NCBI GenBank assembly: GCA_947627855.1
Contig: CANQXR010000009.1
Coordinates: 1 to 64,000 of the forward strand
Source: an uncultured Clostridia bacterium
GTDB lineage: Bacteria; Bacillota; Clostridia; Lachnospirales; CAG-274
Direction of reading: 5' to 3'
Length of the DNA stretch: 64,000 nt
A program made the position numbers and the translations under genes. This document shows positions 34,864 to 43,258 of this stretch, piece after piece (position 1 is the stretch's first letter; every line of letters begins with the position of its first letter). The notes under the pieces are model-generated. The model was not told the DNA's origin, did not search any database, and saw only the letters and a program-made list of their open reading frames with translations.

Positions 34864-37044
34864 TTACAACGCCTTTCTTACACCCGACAGGTGCATTACT
34901 CTGTCCCTGATTTCCTGAGTCCTGCCCTGATTCCAGAATTGCGTGCCTATATATCCGCAGGTACGCCTTGCAACATTCATTTTGTTTTCATCTCTGTTGC
35001 CGCAGTTGGGACATTCCCATACAAGCTTTCCGTCGTCCTCCACTATGCATATTTCCCCGTCAAAGCCGCATACCTGACAATAGTCGCTTTTCGTGTTAAG
35101 CTCCGCATACATTATATTGTCATATATATGCTGCATAACCGAAAGCACAGCCGGTATGTTGTTCTGCATATTTGGCACTTCAACATAGCTTATTGCGCCG
35201 CCGGGAGAAAGTCTTTGGAACTGAGCCTCAAATGTCAGCTTGTCAAATGCGTTTATATCCTCTGTAACGTGTACATGATAGCTGTTGGTGATATAATTCT
35301 TATCCGTTACACCCTCAATTATGCCAAAACGCTTCTGAAGGCACTTTGCAAATTTATAGGTGGTAGACTCCAACGGAGTACCGTAAAGACTGAAAGCTAT
35401 TGTTGTTTCGTCAGCCCATATCCTGCACGCCGCATTCAGCCTTTCCATAACATCAAGGGCAAAGGGAGTTGCCGATGGGTCGGTATGGGACTTGCCCGTC
35501 ATATACCTTGTACATTCGCAAAGTCCCGCATAGCCGAGAGAAATCGTTGAATATCCGTTATACAACAGCTTGTCTATCTTCTCGCCCTTTTTAAGCCTTG
35601 CCAACGCTCCGTACTGCCAGAGTATGGGAGCCACGTCCGATGGCGTTCCCTTAAGACGGTTATGACGGCACATAAGAGCCTTATAGCAAAGATTCAGCCT
35701 TTCATCGAGTATTTTATAGAAAAGCTCCAGATCTCCGCCCGATGAGCAGGCAACGTCCACGAGATTCAGCGTAACAACGCCTTGGTTAAAGCGTCCGTAA
35801 AATTTTTCCTTTCCGTTTTCATCTCTGTAAACCGTAAGGAACGAGCGGCAGCCCATACAGGTATAGCAGTTGCCCTCCTTAAGCTTTTTCATAATTTTCT
35901 CGGATATATAATCGGGAACCATTCTCTTCGCCGTACATTTTGCCGCAAGCACAGTAAGATCCCAATATTTGCTTCCCGGCGTTATATTGTCCTCCTCAAG
36001 AACATATATCAACTTTGGAAATGCGGGAGTTATGTAAATACCCTTTTCGTTTTTCACTCCCTTTATGCGCTGATGGAGCATTTCCTCTATTATAAGTGCA
36101 AGGTCGTCCCTTGTTCTGCCCTCCGGAACCTCGTCAAGATACATAAATACGGTAACAAAGGGAGCCTGTCCGTTTGTTGTCATAAGGGTTATGACCTGAT
36201 ATTGTATCATCTGCACACCCTGGCGTATTTCCCTGCGCACTCTCGATTCCGCAATGCCCCTTATTTCCTCTTCGCTGGCGTTTACACCCTGTTCCGCAAG
36301 CTCCTCTCTTACCTCCCTGAGATATTTTTCTCTGCTTGTCTGCACAAAGGGAGCAAGATGAGAAAGCGTTATGCTCTGTCCTCCGTACTGAGAGCTTGCT
36401 ATCTGAGCGATGCTCTGAGTGGCGATATTGCAGGCGGTTGAAAAGCTGTGGGGCTTTTCTATCATTGTTTCGCTTATAACGGTACCGTTCTGGAGCATGT
36501 CCTCAAGATTGACAAGACAGCAGTTATGCATATGCTGAGCAAAATAGTCTGCGTCATGGAAATGTATGATGCCCTTTTCATGAGCCTCAAGCACGTCATC
36601 GGGAAGAAGGAATCTTCTTGTGATATCCTTGCTGACCTCTCCTGCCATATAATCTCTCTGAACGCTGTTTATAGCGGGATTTTTATTTGAATTTTCCTGC
36701 TTTACCTCTTCGTTGTCAAATTCAAGAAGACTGAGGATCTGCTCGTCAGTGGTATTCGACTTTCTGACCATTGCTCTCTTATAACGATATTTTATATAGT
36801 TTTTAGCTACGTTATAAGCGCCCTGCTTCATTATCTCCTCTTCCACCATATCCTGTATTTCCTCAACACTGAGCGCCCTTGTCATATGGCTGCAATACTC
36901 CTCTATATGCTGAGATATGGCAAGTATCTGCTGTCTGGTCATTTTGTCATAAGCCTGAACAGTATTATTTGCTTTCTGGATAGCGGCTGTTATTTTTGTA
37001 ATATCAAATATCTCCTCTGCGCCGCTCCTCTTTAAAATTTTCAT
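34864..37044 (-). CDS. nrdD: Anaerobic ribonucleoside-triphosphate reductase
   Basis: 726 residues, full length. ATP cone at ~1-95; catalytic barrel with MGCRSFLTVYRDENGKEKF and LKGTPSDVAPILWQYG; a zinc site CQVC ... CPNC near 665-690; the glycyl-radical loop RRTCGYIGTQFWNQGR near the C-terminus. It reduces ribonucleoside triphosphates to deoxy forms under anoxia. Two NrdR-type boxes overlap the start of transcription, so repression by NrdR is expected; no nrdR gene is in the window. Confidence 0.97.
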   Translation of the reverse strand: MKILKRSGAEEIFDITKITAAIQKANNTVQAYDKMTRQQILAISQHIEEYCSHMTRALSVEEIQDMVEEEIMKQGAYNVAKNYIKYRYKRAMVRKSNTTDEQILSLLEFDNEEVKQENSNKNPAINSVQRDYMAGEVSKDITRRFLLPDDVLEAHEKGIIHFHDADYFAQHMHNCCLVNLEDMLQNGTVISETMIEKPHSFSTACNIATQSIAQIASSQYGGQSITLSHLAPFVQTSREKYLREVREELAEQGVNASEEEIRGIAESRVRREIRQGVQMIQYQVITLMTTNGQAPFVTVFMYLDEVPEGRTRDDLALIIEEMLHQRIKGVKNEKGIYITPAFPKLIYVLEEDNITPGSKYWDLTVLAAKCTAKRMVPDYISEKIMKKLKEGNCYTCMGCRSFLTVYRDENGKEKFYGRFNQGVVTLNLVDVACSSGGDLELFYKILDERLNLCYKALMCRHNRLKGTPSDVAPILWQYGALARLKKGEKIDKLLYNGYSTISLGYAGLCECTRYMTGKSHTDPSATPFALDVMERLNAACRIWADETTIAFSLYGTPLESTTYKFAKCLQKRFGIIEGVTDKNYITNSYHVHVTEDINAFDKLTFEAQFQRLSPGGAISYVEVPNMQNNIPAVLSVMQHIYDNIMYAELNTKSDYCQVCGFDGEICIVEDDGKLVWECPNCGNRDENKMNVARRTCGYIGTQFWNQGRTQEIRDRVMHLSGVRKAL

Positions 37045-37070
37045 AACATAATTCCCCCAAACATTAAATT

Positions 37071-37113
37071 ACTATATTTAGTCGAAAACATCGTCTGCTT
37101 AACTAAATATTGA
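37071..37113 (-). promoter_or_regulatory. Tandem NrdR boxes upstream of nrdD
   Basis: ACTATATTTAGT (37071-37082) and ACTAAATATTGA (37102-37113) resemble NrdR boxes. Their centres lie 31 bp apart, which is three helical turns, the usual NrdR spacing. The right box overlaps the expected start of transcription. Confidence 0.65.
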
Positions 37114-37117
37114 TTTC

Positions 37118-37146
37118 ATTATAATATTATCCGACCCAATATGCAA
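37118..37146 (-). promoter_or_regulatory. Promoter of nrdD-nrdG
   Basis: The minus strand has TTGCAT, a 17-bp spacer and TATAAT, followed directly by the NrdR-type boxes. Confidence 0.75.
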
Positions 37147-37182
37147 GGACTTTTTTACAATAAAATTCGACTTTTTATTACA

Positions 37183-37211
37183 TTGGCATAAACCGGGTGC
37201 TTGTCTAATAT
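37183..37211 (+). promoter_or_regulatory. Promoter of the SpoIID-like lipoprotein gene
   Basis: TTGGCA, a 17-bp spacer and TAATAT, ~35 bp before the ATG at 37248. A sporulation promoter is not seen. Confidence 0.5.
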
Positions 37212-37247
37212 ATTATAGTAATAACAATTTACAAAGGAGAGAAAACA

Positions 37248-39434
37248 ATGAAAAAGCTGTTAATTATTATTTTTGCCATTTTTCTCTGCGGCTGCTCGGA
37301 AAAAACAAATCCTTCCGAAACGCCCTCAGAACCTCCGAATGCAGGCTCCTACGGTGAGGCTCTCCCCATAACCCGCGGCGAGGTAAGCCGTATGCTTGCG
37401 CTTTGCCTGTACGATTACAGCGAAATAACAGGTCTTGAATATAAGGCGGAGTTTTCTGACGTGACCCACGATGACGCTCTTTATAAATATATAAACGCCG
37501 TAGCCTCGGCAGGAGTAATGTCCGGAGCAAACGGCGAGTTCCGTCCCGATGACTATCTCACCGTTCAGGAGGCGTCATATCTTATAAATGCAATAGACAA
37601 AAGCGGCAGACTGAATATAGAAACAGACGAACGCACAATGACAAGCCCCATTTCATACTGCAAGTGGACGGAAATAATAGACAAGCTGTCACAGGCGGAC
37701 AGCCCCATGGAAATACAAACCTCGTCAATGACCGTTCTGCTCACACAATATACCAACAGTGAAGCCGAAAATTTCATAATAACCGATAAGGGACTTTACC
37801 TTACTGACGGCTTCATAGACAGAAATCTCGAAAACTGCCAATGCGAATTCACGGTAAAAGGCGACTGCATAATAAATGTAAGAGCTATATCTTCCGTAAC
37901 GCCCACACTGGAAAAATGTCTTGTGGTCAGAAGCGAAAAAAACAAGACCGACATATATGTCTGCGGAGTAAAAAAGGAGCTTAACGGGGAAATATCATCA
38001 GATAAGGACTGCCCATACATAGCCGACATACAGATAAACGGCAAAGCAATAGAAAATTCCACACCCTACACACAGGAAAAAAGCGGCAAAATAATAATGG
38101 CGGACGATGTTCTGCTTTTTGACGATGATTTTTCCTACAACATATCCCCTGACTTCACCGTTTACCGTACTTATGACGGCATAAGCTCAGGAAATGTGCG
38201 AAAGCTTATAAGCGGCAGCAGCGCAAGGGTGTTTTTTAAGGATAACAAGGCTGTATGCGCCATATGCTATGATGTGCCCAAGGATAAAATAAGGGTCGTA
38301 ATAACAAATACCAACGGCAGCCCTCTAAACAGCAGTCTGACACTTTATTCCGACAAGGGACTTACTGTAAAAAGCGGTGAAAGCAGCAGTGTGTATACAG
38401 AACCGCTGACTATAAACAAAACGACCGCCGGCGGACTTTTCAGAGGAAGAAAGCTGACTGCTGTTTCCGATGGTAAAATTTCAATAAACGGCAAGGCATA
38501 TGGCAGCCATGTGGATGTAATAACAACAAACGATGGCTGCTGCGCCGTATGCGAGCTTGATATGAATGAATATCTTTACGGCGTTGTCTGCGGCGAAATG
38601 CCTGCCTCCTACGGAAGTGAAGCCCTCATGGCGCAGGCGCTTGCCGCAAGAAGCTATGCCTACAATCAGCTTTTTTCAAATAAAAGGCTTGAGTACGGCG
38701 GAAATATAGACGATACAGTGGCGTTTCAGGTTTACGACCCGGATACAATATGTCCCGAAGCCGTAGACGCCGTTGATAAAACAGAGGGAGAATACATTGT
38801 TTACGGCGATGATGTTATAAATGCAAACTTCTACTCAACCTCCTGCGGTCTGGGAGCAAACAGCGGCGAAATATGGCCCGACGGCGACGTTTATCCTGCC
38901 AAAACCCCCGAATATCTTAGCTCCCACACAATAGGAGATTTTGAAAAGCCCGACTTTTCCGATGAAGAAAAGGCTCTGAATTTCTTCAGACTGAAACCGG
39001 ATAAGGCATATGAGAAGGACTTCCCCTATTACAGATGGAGCTTTGCCATGCCCTATGATGGCTTCAAATCGGACTCCGGCAAAATAACCTCCGCCACCAT
39101 AACACAGCGTGGAGATGGCGGAAACGTAATGTCCATGACCTTGGAGGGCGAAAACGGCGACATAAAGCTTGTAGGGGAAAACGCCGTAAGAAACTGCATA
39201 AAACCTGTAAATATAAAGCTTTCCGACGGCTCCGTGCGTGAAATGAGCAGCCTGCCCTCAACATTTTTTGCTATTGAGGAAAATGACGGTATGCTCTATT
39301 TTTACGGAGGCGGCTTCGGACACGGCGTAGGTATGAGCCAGAACGGAGCAAAGGCAATAAGCGACATGGGAATGGACCATAAAAAAATAATCTCCGCATT
39401 TTTTACAGGCTGTGAAATAAAAAAAATTGAATAA
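37248..39434 (+). CDS. SpoIID/LytB-domain lipoprotein with SLH-like region
   Basis: 728 residues. Lipobox FLCGC near residue 15. One S-layer-homology-like repeat at ~45-115 (GEALPITRGEVSRMLALCL ... ASAGVMSGANGEFRPDDYLT) could bind wall polymers. A long middle is of unknown fold. The C-terminal SpoIID domain holds LMAQALAARSYAYNQLF near residue 462, CGLGANSGEIWPDG, and GGGFGHGVGMSQNGAKA at the end. SpoIID-type enzymes cleave the wall glycan after amidases. GGAGAG lies 8 bp before the ATG. Confidence 0.85.
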   Translation: MKKLLIIIFAIFLCGCSEKTNPSETPSEPPNAGSYGEALPITRGEVSRMLALCLYDYSEITGLEYKAEFSDVTHDDALYKYINAVASAGVMSGANGEFRPDDYLTVQEASYLINAIDKSGRLNIETDERTMTSPISYCKWTEIIDKLSQADSPMEIQTSSMTVLLTQYTNSEAENFIITDKGLYLTDGFIDRNLENCQCEFTVKGDCIINVRAISSVTPTLEKCLVVRSEKNKTDIYVCGVKKELNGEISSDKDCPYIADIQINGKAIENSTPYTQEKSGKIIMADDVLLFDDDFSYNISPDFTVYRTYDGISSGNVRKLISGSSARVFFKDNKAVCAICYDVPKDKIRVVITNTNGSPLNSSLTLYSDKGLTVKSGESSSVYTEPLTINKTTAGGLFRGRKLTAVSDGKISINGKAYGSHVDVITTNDGCCAVCELDMNEYLYGVVCGEMPASYGSEALMAQALAARSYAYNQLFSNKRLEYGGNIDDTVAFQVYDPDTICPEAVDAVDKTEGEYIVYGDDVINANFYSTSCGLGANSGEIWPDGDVYPAKTPEYLSSHTIGDFEKPDFSDEEKALNFFRLKPDKAYEKDFPYYRWSFAMPYDGFKSDSGKITSATITQRGDGGNVMSMTLEGENGDIKLVGENAVRNCIKPVNIKLSDGSVREMSSLPSTFFAIEENDGMLYFYGGGFGHGVGMSQNGAKAISDMGMDHKKIISAFFTGCEIKKIE

Positions 39435-39499
39435 AATATATTGCCCGGAATTTGATATTGTGGTATTATATAGATAATATAAAGATTGAAGGTGATTTT

Positions 39500-40129
39500 A
39501 TGTATGTTTCAGAATTGAAAGCAGCAAAAGCGGTTTGTATAAATTCAAATATGTCCGCTGTCAAAGCCTATCAGATGGTGCAGAACAGCGATTATTCCAA
39601 ATTTCCCGTTACAGATAAGGAGGGCAGACTTGTGGGACTTATTACAAAGGACGACCTTGAGGATCTGTCCGATTCGTCCTCACCCTTTAAGGAGCTTCGT
39701 ATGCCCTCCATTTTAAGCGGCACAAAGGTAAGGGACATTATGAACAATAACGTCTATTATACAAAGGAAACCGATACAATATGGAAAGCTGCCCTTACAA
39801 TGAAAGATCACAGAGTAAGCATACTGCCCGTAGTAGACGATGACAATAAGGTCATCAGCGTTCTTGCAAGAAACGACCTTTTCAAAGCGCTTCTTAACTT
39901 CACAGGTGCCAAAAATTCGGGACTTCACATATCCGTTGAATCCCGGAATAAGGACGATATATTCAGGGTTGCGGAAATTGTAAAGGACGCAGGCGGAGTT
40001 CTTAATTTCATATCTTTCTATGACGGCAGGATAGAGCTTAAAATAACAGGTCCGAAAGCAGCCTCATCAGCCGAAGAAATAGACAAAGCCGGTTTTAAAA
40101 TAATATATTCCGTTTCCGCCACAAACTGA
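39500..40129 (+). CDS. CBS-domain pair protein with C-terminal ACT domain
   Basis: 209 residues from ATG 39500 with AAGGTGA 7 bp upstream. Two CBS motifs lie at ~5-60 and ~75-135 (VRDIMNNNVYYTKETDTIWKA, VSILPVVDDDNKVISVLAR). An ACT-like domain (LHISVESRNKDDIFRVAEIV) follows at ~147-205. Such proteins sense adenosine nucleotides and amino acids and regulate partner proteins (AcuB-like); the target here is unknown. It is a single gene with no close partner. Confidence 0.85.
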   Translation: MYVSELKAAKAVCINSNMSAVKAYQMVQNSDYSKFPVTDKEGRLVGLITKDDLEDLSDSSSPFKELRMPSILSGTKVRDIMNNNVYYTKETDTIWKAALTMKDHRVSILPVVDDDNKVISVLARNDLFKALLNFTGAKNSGLHISVESRNKDDIFRVAEIVKDAGGVLNFISFYDGRIELKITGPKAASSAEEIDKAGFKIIYSVSATN

Positions 40130-40170
40130 TTTTAAGCTGTCGGAACCACCCATTGAGAGGAGTTTTTGAA

Positions 40171-40458
40171 ATGACCGATAAGGAATTCAAAAAAATGAAG
40201 AAAGAACAGCTTCTCGGCATAATGCTGGAGCAGGCAAAAAGAATAGAACAGCTTGAAGAGGAGCTGAAAAAAAAGGACGAAGAGCTGAACAGCAGAACAA
40301 TTATGCTTGAAGAAGCAGGCACTATCGCCGAAGCATCACTGAGGATAAACAAGGTTTTGCAGACGGTTCAGCAGGCGGCGGATCAATATCTTGAAAATGT
40401 AATGCTGCTGAATAAGCGTGCCGAAGAAAAGGCGAAAAATAATCCGAAGGAAGAATGA
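40171..40458 (+). CDS. Small coiled-coil protein of unknown function
   Basis: 95 residues. A continuous heptad-like helix spans about 10-80 (EQAKRIEQLEEELKKKDEEL). It has no membrane segment. GAGAGGAG lies 8 bp before the ATG at 40171, which is preferred over the longer frame from 40153. It ends 4 bp before lepB, so it is probably cotranscribed with the signal peptidase gene. Confidence 0.65.
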   Translation: MTDKEFKKMKKEQLLGIMLEQAKRIEQLEEELKKKDEELNSRTIMLEEAGTIAEASLRINKVLQTVQQAADQYLENVMLLNKRAEEKAKNNPKEE

Positions 40459-40462
40459 TATT

Positions 40463-41044
40463 ATGAATGATAATCAAAAAGAATTGCCGGGTGTTGATAT
40501 TATAGAATCACGTCTTAAGCGCGTGCACTACATAAACAGATTTAAAAGCGTGCTTCTGAATACACTGTCAATACTTATCACCGTTGCAGCGGTTGCCGTG
40601 CTTGTGGCTACCCTTCTGCTGCCCGTTCTTCAGATTTTCGGCTCGTCAATGACTCCCACCCTTACACAGCAGGATATTGTTATTTCAATAAAGGGCTTCG
40701 ACCTGAAGCAAGGCGATATAATCTCCTTCTACTATAATAATAAAATACTCGTAAAGCGTGTAATAGCTTTCCCCGGACAATGGGTAAACATAGACGAGGA
40801 AGGCAACGTGTTTGTAGACGATGAAAAACTGAAAGAACCCTATATTACAGAAAAGGCGTTCGGCGAATGCGATATTCACCTGCCCTATCAGGTTCCCGAA
40901 GGCAGAGTTTTCGTTATGGGCGACCATAGAGCAACCTCCGTAGACAGCCGCAGCACCATGATAGGCTGCATCTCCGAAGAACAAATCGTAGGAAAAATCG
41001 TTTTCAGAGTATGGCCCCTGAAATCCATAGGACGAATCGAATAA
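40463..41044 (+). CDS. lepB: Signal peptidase I
   Basis: 193 residues, single N-terminal membrane helix at ~25-50. Catalytic Ser is in IFGSSMTPTLTQ near residue 56 and the general-base Lys in ILVKRVIAFPG near residue 95. VFVMGDHRATSVDSR is the third signature box. It removes signal peptides from exported proteins on the outer face of the membrane. It follows the coiled-coil gene by 4 bp, ATG preceded by AAGGAAG. A hairpin terminator lies just after the stop. Confidence 0.94.
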   Translation: MNDNQKELPGVDIIESRLKRVHYINRFKSVLLNTLSILITVAAVAVLVATLLLPVLQIFGSSMTPTLTQQDIVISIKGFDLKQGDIISFYYNNKILVKRVIAFPGQWVNIDEEGNVFVDDEKLKEPYITEKAFGECDIHLPYQVPEGRVFVMGDHRATSVDSRSTMIGCISEEQIVGKIVFRVWPLKSIGRIE

Positions 41045-41051
41045 TCCCACC

Positions 41052-41084
41052 CCCACCCTCGGCACTCACCGAGGGCTTTTGTTT
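41052..41084 (+). terminator. Terminator after lepB
   Basis: CCCTCGG pairs with CCGAGGG around a 6-nt loop (cactca), followed by CTTTTGTTT. It lies before the cotJC fragment, so the fragment has no clear transcript from upstream. Confidence 0.75.
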
Positions 41085-41112
41085 GCCCTCAAAAAGAAAC
41101 ACTTCCGCCCAC

Positions 41113-41321
41113 GAAATAGGCACAGAGGAACTGGCGCATTTAGAGATGATAGGCTCTATTGTTATGCAGCTTTCACAGAATGCCGACCCTGCCGAAATAA
41201 AGGCAGCCGGTTTTGATTCATATTACGTTGACCATGGTCTTGGAATCTATCCCGCCTCAGCTGCCGGCGTTCCCTTCACTGCTGCTTACCTCCAGTCAAA
41301 GGGAGATCCCATAACAGATCT
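41113..41321 (+). pseudogene. CotJC-type manganese catalase fragment, middle part
   Basis: Residues from EIGTEELAHLEMIGSIVMQL to KGDPITDL match the middle of the CotJC/Mn-catalase family (spore inner-coat protein), including the ferritin-like metal ligands of TEELAHLE. The first ~60 residues expected for the family are not present; lepB and its terminator lie there instead. The frame runs on past the split to a TGA at 41335-41337. The C-terminal part continues at 48983. Cutting out 7,661 bp at the shared CT (41320-41321 and 48981-48982) would restore the reading frame. Confidence 0.85.
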
Positions 41322-41343
41322 GTCAGTTATAATATGATGCCGC
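41318..41343 (+). other. Left attachment site of the serine-recombinase element
   Basis: The core ATCT (41318-41321) is followed by arm GTTATAATATGATGCCGC (41326-41343). The reverse complement of the right-end arm (48959-48976) matches it at 17 of 18 positions. Confidence 0.8.
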
Positions 41344-41397
41344 TGTTGTGATGATCCGGTGACAATGTGTGATACTGTTTTTAATAATTATTCTTTA

Positions 41398-41426
41398 TTG
41401 ATATTTATATGAATTTTTTGTATAAT
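41398..41426 (+). promoter_or_regulatory. Promoter of the element's LysR gene
   Basis: TTGATA, a 17-bp spacer and TATAAT, ~40 bp before the LysR start codon. Confidence 0.75.
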
Positions 41427-41465
41427 TATAAATACAGTGATGAGAATAGAGAAAGGCGGTTTTAT

Positions 41466-42371
41466 ATGGAAATTCGGGTGTTGAAATATTTTCTGACTGT
41501 TGTGCGGGAAGAAAGCATAACGAAAGCGGCGGAGGTTCTGCATATTACACAGCCGACACTTTCACGCCAGCTTGCTCAGATGGAAGAGGATATAGGTGTA
41601 AGGCTTCTTGAACGTGGCGGAAGAAAAATAAGGCTTACAAACGAGGGAATGCTTCTGCGCCGCCGTGCAGAGGAGATATTGCAGCTTGTGGACAAAACGG
41701 AGCGTGAGCTTATAGAGCAGGAGGAGCATATAGAGGGGGTTGTGAATATAGGCTGCGGAGAATTGGCATCGGTCAGCATTCTTGCGGAGCTTTGTCATTC
41801 CTTTCTGAATAAATATCCGAAGGTGAGGTTTGATATATATACGGCAACTGCAGATGTTATAAAAGAGAGGATAGAACGGGGCGTGGCTGATGTGGGGCTG
41901 CTGCTTGAGCCAATAGAAATGGAGCGCTTTGAATTTATAAGGCTCCGGCTGCGTGAGCGCTGGTGTGTGCTTATGAATGCAGACGATCCCCTTGCGAAAA
42001 AGGAAAGCATTTCTGTCGGCGAGCTTAAGGCTCTCCCCTTATGTCTGCCACGGCGTCTGAATGTACAGAGTGAGCTTGCAAACCTGTTTGGCGATGACTT
42101 CAAGGCTCTGAATATTGTATTTACTTCAAACCTGACCACAAATGCTGCGGTCATAGCCTGTAAAGGTCTTGCCTATCCCGTTGTTGTAGAGGGAAATATA
42201 TCACTTTGGGACAAAGCAAAGGTAGTCAGCGTTCCCCTGTCGCCTAAGCTTACGGCAACAAGCGTCCTTGCGTGGAAGCGTGAACAGCCCTTTGGTCTTG
42301 CTGCTACAAAGTTTATAGAATTTTCAAAATACTTTTTAGGCATAGATAATACATACAAACTAAGTATTTGA
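41466..42371 (+). CDS. LysR-family transcriptional regulator
   Basis: 301 residues. N-terminal winged helix-turn-helix (EIRVLKYFLTVVREESITKAAEVL ... TQPTLSRQLAQMEEDIG written in two parts) at ~1-60, then a linker helix and an effector-binding domain at ~90-290. ATG 41466 with AAAGGCGG upstream is preferred over an ATG at 41409. It sits next to the left end of the element and probably controls the redox cargo, which starts 90 bp downstream from its own promoter. Confidence 0.92.
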   Translation: MEIRVLKYFLTVVREESITKAAEVLHITQPTLSRQLAQMEEDIGVRLLERGGRKIRLTNEGMLLRRRAEEILQLVDKTERELIEQEEHIEGVVNIGCGELASVSILAELCHSFLNKYPKVRFDIYTATADVIKERIERGVADVGLLLEPIEMERFEFIRLRLRERWCVLMNADDPLAKKESISVGELKALPLCLPRRLNVQSELANLFGDDFKALNIVFTSNLTTNAAVIACKGLAYPVVVEGNISLWDKAKVVSVPLSPKLTATSVLAWKREQPFGLAATKFIEFSKYFLGIDNTYKLSI

Positions 42372-42396
42372 TATATATAGTTGAAAGGATTATAAT
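42368..42396 (+). promoter_or_regulatory. Promoter of the element's redox cargo
   Basis: TTGATA, a 17-bp spacer and TATAAT, the same boxes as the LysR promoter; the -35 overlaps the end of the LysR gene. Confidence 0.7.
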
Positions 42397-42461
42397 GTAA
42401 GCATAGGGACAGTATGATATTTACCGCCTTGTGTTTACATTTTTTTATGGGGGTGTGAGCT

Positions 42462-42665
42462 GTGACAATTGATATTCAGAGCCTGTTGGGTATAGGAATG
42501 AAGCCCGATGAGGCGAAAACGGTTATGCAGTACAGAAGCAGTGAAGATGTCGTCCGCAGGCTGAGGGTTTTCCGCTCTCATATTCTGGAGGACATACACG
42601 TCAGACAGCAGGCATTGGATAAAATCGACTATATGATCAGCCGTCTGAAAAAGGAAGTCACGTAG
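42462..42665 (+). CDS. Small helical protein of unknown function
   Basis: 67 residues from a GTG with GGGGGTG upstream (~7 bp). The last 35 residues (VFRSHILEDIHVRQQALDKI) look like the C-terminal coiled-coil dimer helix of MerR-type regulators, but no DNA-binding domain is attached. It is the first gene of the cargo run. Either a truncated regulator remnant or a small accessory protein; no function claimed. Confidence 0.5.
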   Translation: MTIDIQSLLGIGMKPDEAKTVMQYRSSEDVVRRLRVFRSHILEDIHVRQQALDKIDYMISRLKKEVT

Positions 42666-42710
42666 TAAAGACGATGTTGTTTTCATGTTATAACGAAAGG
42701 GAGATGTATT

Positions 42711-43244
42711 ATGAAAATTGTTGTAATAAAGGGCAGCCCCCGCAAAAAAGGCTCTTCAAATATGCTGGCGGAACAGTTTATAAAGGGCGCTGCCGAAAAT
42801 GGTCACAGAATTGTTGAGCTTGACGCTGCGCATATGAGCATACACCCCTGCCTTGGCTGCAGTTCCTGCGGCATGAACGGAGAATGTGCCATAAAAGACG
42901 ACAACTCTCATATAAGGGACGAGCTGCTTTCGGCGGATATGGCTGTTTTCGTAACGCCCGTATATTACTTCGGTATGTCCGCACAGCTTAAAATGGTTAT
43001 CGACCGTTTTTACAGCTATACAATAAAGCTTTCCTCCAAACATCTGAAAACCGCCCTTATTACGGCGGCATGGGATTCAGATGATGAGGTTATGCTTTAT
43101 ATTAAGGAGCACTATAAAAAGCTGTGCAGATATATGAATTTTACGGATATGGGCATGGTACTTGGCAAGGGCTGCGGAACGCCCTCAATGACGGCAGTCA
43201 GCAGGCATATGGAAGAAGCATACATACTCGGCAGATCCGTATAA
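42711..43244 (+). CDS. Iron-sulfur flavoprotein, NADPH-dependent FMN reductase family
   Basis: 177 residues with a flavodoxin-like fold. The phosphate loop is IKGSPRKKGSSNMLA at the N-terminus. Cysteines C48, C51, C54 and C60 (PCLGCSSCGMNGEC) give the C-x2-C-x2-C-x5-C pattern of archaeal/clostridial iron-sulfur flavoproteins. VTPVYYFGMSAQLKMVIDRFY follows. It would pass electrons between ferredoxin-like donors and a flavin. It lies 15 bp upstream of an aldo/keto reductase gene. Confidence 0.85.
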   Translation: MKIVVIKGSPRKKGSSNMLAEQFIKGAAENGHRIVELDAAHMSIHPCLGCSSCGMNGECAIKDDNSHIRDELLSADMAVFVTPVYYFGMSAQLKMVIDRFYSYTIKLSSKHLKTALITAAWDSDDEVMLYIKEHYKKLCRYMNFTDMGMVLGKGCGTPSMTAVSRHMEEAYILGRSV

Positions 43245-43258
43245 AGGGGGCGCTGAAA

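Noticed and set aside
41011..41337. Reading 41011-41337 as a complete small gene
   Set aside because: The first third overlaps lepB in another frame; homology begins only at 41113 and continues at 48983, so it is a gene fragment.
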